DNA from: Pseudomonadota bacterium
GTDB lineage: Bacteria; Pseudomonadota; Gammaproteobacteria; Xanthomonadales; Xanthomonadaceae
DNA length: 64,000 bases
Direction of reading: 5' to 3'
Assembly: GCA_023388715.1 (NCBI GenBank)
Contig: JAEWFT010000019.1
Span: 41,088-105,087, forward strand
Shown: positions 58,599-64,000 of the stretch, piece by piece
How positions within the stretch are numbered: position 1 is the stretch's first letter
How the letters are laid out: the number at the start of each line of letters is the position of its first letter
Translations under genes and position numbers: made by a program
Notes under the pieces: generated by a model
Told to the model about the DNA's origin: nothing
The model's input: the letters and a program-made list of their open reading frames with translations, nothing else
Databases searched by the model: none

Positions 58599-59558
58599 AT
58601 GCTGGAGCGGTTGCAGCGCCGACTGCGGGCATGGATGCGCCCCACGCGCAGCGAACCGCTGCCGATCCGCCTGACCCGCAACCGCATCTACGTGCTGCCG
58701 ACCCGCACCGGCCTGTTCTTCGGGCTGTTGCTGCTGGCGATGTTGCTGGGCGCGCTGAACTTCAACAACAACCCGGCCCTGCTGCTGGCGCTGCTGCTCG
58801 GTGGCGCGGCGCTGGCCAGCCTGATCGCGGCGCACATGCAGCTGTCGGGGCTGATGGTGAAGGCGGTCTTGGCCGAGCCGGTTCCCGCCGGCACGCCGCT
58901 GGCGCTGAAGATCGCGCTGGCCGCGGCCGATGGGCGCATCCGGCGCGGCCTGCGCATCGGTGATGGCGACGCGGCGGCGCACGCGGTGGTGCCGGCGCAG
59001 GGCGGCAGCGTGGAACTGGCGCTGCCCACCCGGCACCGCGGCATGATGCCGCTGCCCCGCCTGCAGCTGAGCACGGTGCAGCCGCTCGGGCTTGCGCGCG
59101 CCTGGGCGTATGCCTGGCCGGCGCAGTCGGTGCTGGTCTATCCCGCCCCGGAGGCGCAGGCGCCTGCCCTGCCGCTCCCCAGCGGTGGCGAAGGCCAGCC
59201 GCAGGTCAGCCGCACCGGCGAGGAACCCCACCACCTGCGCGGCTATTGCGCCGGCGACGCGCCGCGCTCGGTGGCGTGGAAAGCCTCCGCAAGGCGAGAC
59301 AGCCTGGTGGTGCGCGACTACGAACAGCAGCGCAGCGGCGAGCTCATGCTGGCGTGGAACCACACCGCCGGCCTGCCCTACGAGCAGCGCATCCGCCGCC
59401 TTGCGCGCTGGATCGACGATGCCGAGCGCGACGGCCGCCGTTACGGGCTAGCGCTGCCCGGACAGGCGGAGATACCGCTGGGCCAGGGCGCGCTGCATCG
59501 CCACCGTTGTCTGCGCGCATTGGCGCTGCTGCCCGGGGAGGCGGGACATGGGGGATGA
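58599..59558 (+). CDS. DUF58-domain membrane protein
   Basis: 319 residues. Two close membrane spans (about 36-52 and 58-75) precede a soluble domain. The DUF58 signature is GDAPRSVAWKASARRDSLVV. It starts one base after moxR and overlaps the transglutaminase gene by 11 bases, so the three form a unit. The function of DUF58 proteins is not established; they are suspected to work with MoxR on envelope enzymes. Confidence 0.88.
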   Translation: MLERLQRRLRAWMRPTRSEPLPIRLTRNRIYVLPTRTGLFFGLLLLAMLLGALNFNNNPALLLALLLGGAALASLIAAHMQLSGLMVKAVLAEPVPAGTPLALKIALAAADGRIRRGLRIGDGDAAAHAVVPAQGGSVELALPTRHRGMMPLPRLQLSTVQPLGLARAWAYAWPAQSVLVYPAPEAQAPALPLPSGGEGQPQVSRTGEEPHHLRGYCAGDAPRSVAWKASARRDSLVVRDYEQQRSGELMLAWNHTAGLPYEQRIRRLARWIDDAERDGRRYGLALPGQAEIPLGQGALHRHRCLRALALLPGEAGHGG

Positions 59559-61512
59559 CGCGGCCACTCCGCTGATGAGCGCTGGCGCGCGCCGGTTGGT
59601 GCTGCTCGCCGCGGCCGCCTGCCTGCTGCCGCTGCTGCTGCGCCTGCCGCCGCCGCTGGGCGCCGGGTTTGGCCTTGGCGCGCTGGTGGTCGCCGGGTTG
59701 GCGTGGCAGCGACCGTTGCCTGCGCTGCTGCGGCTGCTGCTGGGCGCGGCCGCGCTGCTCGCGGTCGCCTGGGTCTCCCCGGGCATCGGCCGCGACACCG
59801 CCTGCGCCGTGCTTGCCGCGATGCTGGCGCTGAAGCCGTCGGAAACCTTCAGCCGGCGCGACGGGCGCAGCCTGCTCGGCTTCGGGCTGTTCGCCCCGTT
59901 CGCCACCTTCCTGCTCGACCAGGGGCCCACCAGCCTGCTGCTGGCGCTGCTGGCAGTGACGCTGGCGCTGCTGGCCCTGCAGCGGCTGGCCGCCGAGGAA
60001 GGCGAGGTCCCGGCCACCGGGACCGCGGGCCTGGTCGACGCCGGCACACTGGCCAGCGTCGGCAAGCTGCTGGCGCTGGGGTTGCCTCTCGCGCTGGCCG
60101 CGTTCTGGCTGTTCCCGCGGCTGCCGAACCCGCTGTGGGGCCTGCCCGAACGCGCGATCGCCACCCCCGGGCTGTCCGACAGCATGAGCCCGGGCGGCTG
60201 GCTGGACCTGATGGTCGATGACAGCCCCGCCGCGCGCGTGCAGTTCTTCGGACCCACGCCGACGCCGGAGCAGATGTACTGGCGCGGTCCGGTGCTGTGG
60301 GATTTCGACGGCCGCACCTGGCGCATGGCGCGCGACCTGCGGTTCTTCCCGCCGCCAAAGCTGGCGGTGGAAGCCGACGGATGGGACTACCAGGTGGACC
60401 TCGAGCCCACCGACAACCGGCAGCTGATTGCCTTGGACCTGCCGACGCGGATGCCCGAAGGCACCTGGACCAGCCTCGATTACACGGTGTGGGCCGGCGT
60501 TCCGCAGCACAACGTGTCGCGCTGGCGGATGCGGTCGGCGCCGGCGGTGGAGGACGCGCCTGCCCTCCATCCCCGGCTGCGCTCCCGCGCGCTGGCGCTG
60601 CCGCCCGGCTTCAACCCGCGCACGCTTGCGCTGGGCCGGCAATGGCGCCGGGAGGCCGGCACCGACCCGCGCGGGGCGGCCGATCGTGCCATCGCGCAAC
60701 GCGCGCTGGCGCTGATCCGCCGCGACTTCGCCTACACGCTGGACGTCCCGCTGTCCGGCCGCAACGAGGTCGACGATTTCCTGTTCGAGCGTCGCGAGGG
60801 CTACTGCGAACACTTCAGTTCGGCGTTCACCGTGCTGATGCGCGCGGCCGGGGTCCCGGCGCGGGTCGTTACCGGCTACGCCGGCGGTTACCGCAATCCC
60901 GTGGGCGGCTACTGGCTGGTGCGCAAGTCCGATGCCCATGCCTGGGTGGAGATCTGGCTGCCCGACCGCGGCTGGACGCGCGTGGATCCCACCGCGGCGG
61001 TCGCGCCGGAGAACGTCTACGACACCATCGCCGACCGCCAGCCCGGCCGCATCGGCAACCTCACCGCACTGGTGCCGGTCTTCAACGCCAGCGACTGGCT
61101 GCGCCGGGGGTGGAACGACTTCGTGCTGGGCTTCAACGCGCAGCGGCAGCAGGCGCTGTTGTCGCGGCTGGGCATCGGCAAGCTGGATCCGCGGCAACTG
61201 GTCGCGCTCTTCGCCCTGGTGGCGGCCATGAGCCTTGCCGCCATGGCCTGGACGCTGGCGCGCGGCGAGCGAGAACGCGACCCCTTGCTGCGCGCCTGGC
61301 ACGCGCTCGAGCGGCGCTACCGGCGGATCGACCGCGGTCGCCGGCCGCACGAACCGGCGCTGGAGTGGGCGCGACGGGTGGCGGCCGATTCGCCCCGCGC
61401 AGGCGAGCATCTGCTCGCGCTTGCGCAGCGCTTCTCGGACGCGCGCTATGCGCCACCCGCGACCATCGACAGGCAGCCGCTACTGCGCGCGCTGGCGCGC
61501 CACCGCCCGTGA
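59548..61512 (+). CDS. tgpA: TgpA-like membrane transglutaminase (DUF3488 plus transglutaminase core)
   Basis: 654 residues. About six N-terminal spans (15-180) belong to DUF3488. A periplasmic transglutaminase-like domain follows, with catalytic Cys420 (EGYCEHFSSAF), His464 (DAHAWVEIW) and Asp480 (VDPTAAV). A last span lies near 552-572, followed by a cytoplasmic tail. TgpA is essential in Pseudomonas aeruginosa, but its substrate is unknown. The gene order moxR-DUF58-tgpA is conserved. Confidence 0.93.
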   Translation: MGDDAATPLMSAGARRLVLLAAAACLLPLLLRLPPPLGAGFGLGALVVAGLAWQRPLPALLRLLLGAAALLAVAWVSPGIGRDTACAVLAAMLALKPSETFSRRDGRSLLGFGLFAPFATFLLDQGPTSLLLALLAVTLALLALQRLAAEEGEVPATGTAGLVDAGTLASVGKLLALGLPLALAAFWLFPRLPNPLWGLPERAIATPGLSDSMSPGGWLDLMVDDSPAARVQFFGPTPTPEQMYWRGPVLWDFDGRTWRMARDLRFFPPPKLAVEADGWDYQVDLEPTDNRQLIALDLPTRMPEGTWTSLDYTVWAGVPQHNVSRWRMRSAPAVEDAPALHPRLRSRALALPPGFNPRTLALGRQWRREAGTDPRGAADRAIAQRALALIRRDFAYTLDVPLSGRNEVDDFLFERREGYCEHFSSAFTVLMRAAGVPARVVTGYAGGYRNPVGGYWLVRKSDAHAWVEIWLPDRGWTRVDPTAAVAPENVYDTIADRQPGRIGNLTALVPVFNASDWLRRGWNDFVLGFNAQRQQALLSRLGIGKLDPRQLVALFALVAAMSLAAMAWTLARGERERDPLLRAWHALERRYRRIDRGRRPHEPALEWARRVAADSPRAGEHLLALAQRFSDARYAPPATIDRQPLLRALARHRP

Positions 61513-61569
61513 CGCGTGCTTGAGGCCCGGCGCTGGTATTGTTCCGCCATTGCCAAGCCCGGATTCGCC

Positions 61570-62049
61570 ATGAGCCTTCGCCTGTCGTGCGCCACCGTCG
61601 TCGCGGTGCTCCTCTCCGCCTGCGCCACCCAGCCCGCGCCGCTGCAGGGCACGTTCGCCGCGCTGAACCCGCACGAGGCGGTGATCGGCGACCACACCGG
61701 AGCCAGCGTGCGCTGGGGCGGGCGGATCATCCGCACGGAGCCGCGCCCGGACCGCACCTGCTTCGAGGTGATCTCCACCCGCCTCAATGCCGACGGGCGC
61801 CCGTACTGGTCGGGCGACAGCACCTGGGGGCGCTTCATCGCCTGCCGCACCGGCTTCTACGACCCTGCGCTGTTCGAGCCCAACCGCGAGGTGAGCTTCA
61901 CCGGCCGCATCGAGGGCTACGAGGACCGTCAGGTGGGCGGCTACACCTACCGCTTCCCGCGGGTGGCGGCGGACGTGGTCTACCTGTGGCCGCAGCGGGA
62001 GCACGTTCGGATCGCGCACTCGTCCTGGCCATGGGCTTGGCGCTGGTAA
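61570..62049 (+). CDS. Slp-family outer-membrane lipoprotein
   Basis: 159 residues from the ATG at 61570. The lipobox LLSAC18 is clear. The body has the Slp features WGGRI, CFEVISTRLNADGRP and VSFTGRIEGYED. E. coli Slp is induced on starvation and at acid pH, and its role is not settled. It ends the plus-strand run and is followed by a terminator. Confidence 0.88.
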   Translation: MSLRLSCATVVAVLLSACATQPAPLQGTFAALNPHEAVIGDHTGASVRWGGRIIRTEPRPDRTCFEVISTRLNADGRPYWSGDSTWGRFIACRTGFYDPALFEPNREVSFTGRIEGYEDRQVGGYTYRFPRVAADVVYLWPQREHVRIAHSSWPWAWRW

Positions 62050-62072
62050 ACCCTAGGTGCCTCAAACGACCC

Positions 62073-62093
62073 AAGGCGGCCGCAGGCCGCTTT
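62073..62093 (+). terminator. Terminator of the slp gene
   Basis: A stem GCGGCC/GGCCGC with GCA loop, extended by AAG pairing with TTT, 23 bases after the slp stop. Short T tract only. Confidence 0.6.
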
Positions 62094-62115
62094 CGGGTTC
62101 TCCGCCTCCATGGAG

Positions 62116-62466
62116 TCAGGCCGGCGTGCCGAACCGCCCCAGCGGTGCGCCGGCCAGCAGGTGCAGGTGGATCTGAAACACCGTCTGCCCGCCATCGCCG
62201 TTGCAGTTCATCACGATGCGGTAGCCGTCGTCGGCGAACCCCTGTGCCTTGGCGTAACGCGCCGCCGCGGTCGCCAGCCGGCCAACCACCACCGCCTGCG
62301 CATCCGGCACGTCGTTGAGGGTGGCGTAATCGTCCCTGGGCACGAACAGCACGTGCACCGGCGCCTGCGGGGCGATGTCGCGGAACGCGAACAAATGCTC
62401 GTCCTCGTACACGATCTCGGCCGGGATCTCGCCGCGCTGGATCTTGTGGAAGATGGTCTCGGTCAT
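62116..62466 (-). CDS. HIT-family (HINT-like) nucleotide hydrolase with an altered triad
   Basis: 116 residues from the ATG at 62466. MTETIFHKIQRGEIPAEIVY is the HINT-type start, and VLFVPRDDYATLND follows. The histidine-triad motif reads Q98-I-H100-L-H102, so the first of three histidines is glutamine. The central catalytic histidine remains, so activity may be kept. It lies 22 bases after recR on the same strand. Confidence 0.9.
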   Translation of the reverse strand: MTETIFHKIQRGEIPAEIVYEDEHLFAFRDIAPQAPVHVLFVPRDDYATLNDVPDAQAVVVGRLATAAARYAKAQGFADDGYRIVMNCNGDGGQTVFQIHLHLLAGAPLGRFGTPA

Positions 62467-62488
62467 CGTGGCTCCTCGGCTGCGGTGG

Positions 62489-63097
62489 TTACCGCGGGGG
62501 ATCGGCGGGAATCTCGTTGCGGCTGCCGAACGCGTGCGACAAGGTGCCGCGGTCCACGAATTCCAGCTCGCCCCCGAGCGGCACGCCATGCGCAAGGCGA
62601 CTCGGCTGCACGCCGCGCGCGCGCGCCAGCTGCGCGAGGTAATGGGCGGTTGCCTCGCCCTCCACCGTGGGGTTGGTGGCGACGATGAGTTCGGTCACCT
62701 CGCCTTCCTGCAGCCGGCTGGCCAGGGTGTCCAGCCCCAGCTCGCGCGGGCCGATGCCATCGAGCGGGCTGAGCCGGCCCTGCAGCACGAAATAGAGGCC
62801 GCGAAAGCCGGTGGCCTGTTCGATCGCGAGGCGGTCCGCGGGGGTTTCCACCACGCACAGCAGGTGCGCGTCGCGCGCGCTGCTGGCGCAGGTCGCGCAC
62901 AGCGGGGTCTCGCTGAAGTCGCGACAGCGGCTGCAGTGGCCGATCCGCTCCATCGCCTCGGCCAGCGCGACTGAAAGGCGCCTGCCGCCGTCGCGCTGGC
63001 GCTCCAGCAGGTGGTAGGCCATGCGCTGCGCCGATTTCTGGCCGACGCCCGGCAAGACGCGCAGCGCATCGATCAGCTGTTCAAGCAGGGACGACAT
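62489..63097 (-). CDS. recR: Recombination protein RecR
   Basis: 202 residues. Helix-hairpin-helix start ([17 protein letters not shown]), a four-cysteine zinc site (HCSRC and PLCATC), and a Toprim domain ([10 protein letters not shown] ... [13 protein letters not shown]). It acts with RecO and RecF in gap repair. The dnaX-ybaB-recR order is standard. Confidence 0.97.
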   Translation of the reverse strand: MSSLLEQLIDALRVLPGVGQKSAQRMAYHLLERQRDGGRRLSVALAEAMERIGHCSRCRDFSETPLCATCASSARDAHLLCVVETPADRLAIEQATGFRGLYFVLQGRLSPLDGIGPRELGLDTLASRLQEGEVTELIVATNPTVEGEATAHYLAQLARARGVQPSRLAHGVPLGGELEFVDRGTLSHAFGSRNEIPADPPR

Positions 63098-63115
63098 CGT
63101 GGCCTGCGCCGCGAC

Positions 63116-63436
63116 TCAGAATGGCAACTTCATGCCGGGCGGGATCGGCATGCCGGCGGTGGCCTCGGCCATCTTCGACTGCGAGACCTCGTTGATCTTG
63201 TTGACCGCGTCGTTGAACGCGGCGGCGATAAGGTCCTCGGCCATCTCCGGATCGGAGAACAGCGAAGGATCGATGCGCACCTTGCGGCAATCCATTCGCC
63301 CGCCCACGGTCACGCTGACCATGCCGCCGCCGGACGTGCCGGTGGCTTCCAGCGCGGCCACCTCGGCCTGCGCGCGCTGCAGGTTCTCCTGCATCTTCTG
63401 GGCCTGCTGCATCAGCTCGGCGATGTTTCCACGCAT
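63116..63436 (-). CDS. ybaB: YbaB/EbfC nucleoid-associated protein
   Basis: 106 residues. IAELMQQAQKMQENLQRAQAE, VTVGGRMDCRKVRIDPSLF and AAFNDAVNKI are the family core. A small DNA-binding dimer. Placed 18 bases before recR and 27 bases after dnaX. Confidence 0.97.
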   Translation of the reverse strand: MRGNIAELMQQAQKMQENLQRAQAEVAALEATGTSGGGMVSVTVGGRMDCRKVRIDPSLFSDPEMAEDLIAAAFNDAVNKINEVSQSKMAEATAGMPIPPGMKLPF

Positions 63437-63463
63437 TGCGTCGTACCTGCTCGTGTCGGTGGG

Positions 63464-64000
63464 TCAGTTGTCGCCCAGCGGGCGGATGGAATCGGGGACG
63501 ATCTGGGCGCCGCGGGTTTCCACCAGCCGGCGGATCGCGGGTTCCTCGGCAAAGCCGCGCTCGGCTTGGCCCTGCCGCAGCGTCCGCTCGCGCGACTGGC
63601 GCGCGTTGGCGGTCTCGCCGGGCGCCGCGCCGACGTCCAGGCGCAGCTGCACGTTGCCGCCCAACAGGCTGGCCACCGCATCGCCCAGCTGCAGCACCAG
63701 GCTTGGTGATTTCAGGTGTTCCTGCTCCGGCGCCAGCGACAACCGCAGCACGCCATCCGCGTGCGAGACGAACGCGGCATGCGCGGCCAGTTGCTTGGCG
63801 GGGCCCCGCAGGGCGCTTTGCGCGACCAGTTCCAGCCAGTGCTCGGTATCGGTGACCAGCAGTGCAGGGGCGGTGGCCGCCGGCGCGGCATTGGCGGGGG
63901 CAGGCTCGGCGGCCGCGCTGGCGGGGACAGCGGCGGCTGGCGGGGGTTCGGGAATGGAGCGCGCCGCCGGCGCGGGCGCTGCGGCGGTGGCGTCCATGAC
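63464..64000 (-). CDS. dnaX: DNA polymerase III gamma/tau subunit, C-terminal part (5' end outside window)
   Basis: About 179 residues up to the stop at 63464. An Ala/Pro-rich linker (first 45 residues seen) leads into a tau-type C-terminal domain (HWLELVAQSALRGPAKQLAAHAAF, LSLAPEQEHL, LDVGAAPGETANAR). This is the part that binds the alpha subunit. The ATPase end lies beyond the window. Identified mainly by position before ybaB-recR and by the C-terminal pattern. Confidence 0.85.
   Translation of the reverse strand, partial: VMDATAAAPAPAARSIPEPPPAAAVPASAAAEPAPANAAPAATAPALLVTDTEHWLELVAQSALRGPAKQLAAHAAFVSHADGVLRLSLAPEQEHLKSPSLVLQLGDAVASLLGGNVQLRLDVGAAPGETANARQSRERTLRQGQAERGFAEEPAIRRLVETRGAQIVPDSIRPLGDN

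Noticed and set aside
59344..61410. A 688-codon minus-strand frame opposite the transglutaminase
   Set aside because: Antisense shadow; the plus strand has the full Cys-His-Asp triad.

Overview
The window reads as one continuous piece of a very GC-rich gammaproteobacterial chromosome, most likely Lysobacteraceae/Xanthomonadaceae (Lysobacter- or Luteimonas-like). The grounds are an Oar-type TonB-dependent receptor, the rpoE-rseA-mucD-lepA-lepB-DUF4845-rnc-era-recO string, a PilZ gene behind tmk-holB, and a thioinosine-type MTA phosphorylase next to nagZ. The genus is inference. I see no transposase, integrase, phage gene, CRISPR array or long repeat. About 62 genes are packed with little intergenic space.

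Layout. 1-1753: the start of a TonB-dependent receptor, cut by the left edge. 2.0-8.6 kb: a one-direction run of NlpC/P60 lipoprotein, L-Ala-D/L-Glu epimerase, RpiR/MurR-type regulator, L,D-transpeptidase-like lipoprotein, dicarboxylate/amino-acid symporter and homoserine kinase. This looks like a peptidoglycan-peptide salvage unit and is the best candidate here for an under-described system. 8.7 kb: tRNA-Arg(CCT). 8.9-13.8 kb: an antiquitin-type aldehyde dehydrogenase, a DUF4190 protein, pyrD, murB and a DMT permease. 13.8-18.6 kb: PAP2 phosphatase and ispG (minus), then xseA and a second aldehyde dehydrogenase (plus). 18.6-24.8 kb: a two-GAF GGDEF-EAL protein, divergent from an ECF sigma/anti-sigma pair and an ABC exporter. 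24.9-29.5 kb: a cold-shock gene with a nested-palindrome leader, then MTI phosphorylase, a hypoxanthine phosphoribosyltransferase, nagZ, a CYTH protein and rlmD. 29.6-33 kb: ydbL- and ydbH-like intermembrane lipid-transport genes and a divergent REC-Hpt protein. 33-41.7 kb: recO, era, rnc, DUF4845, lepB, lepA, mucD, rseA and rpoE, read from a textbook sigma-E promoter. 41.7-43.8 kb: a fused beta-oxidation enzyme. 43.8-54.7 kb: the fatty-acid/cell-envelope cluster yceD-rpmF-fabH-fabD-fabG-acpP-fabF-pabB-pabC-mltG-tmk-holB-pilZ (transcribed right to left), without plsX in its usual slot. 54.8-62 kb: a small membrane protein, maf, a GT39-like glycosyltransferase, moxR-DUF58-transglutaminase and a Slp lipoprotein. 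62.1-64 kb: a HIT protein, recR, ybaB and the 3' end of dnaX, cut by the right edge.

Peptidoglycan runs through the window: the salvage unit, murB, nagZ and mltG. A second theme is envelope homeostasis: sigma-E, MucD, YdbH/YdbL, Slp, LepB and the fab genes. Gene ends and starts overlap by four bases at many junctions, which suggests translational coupling. The best regulatory signals I could read are the rpoE promoter, a hairpin at the predicted 5' end of the csp mRNA, and palindromes inside the spacers of putative promoters for the TonB receptor and fabD.
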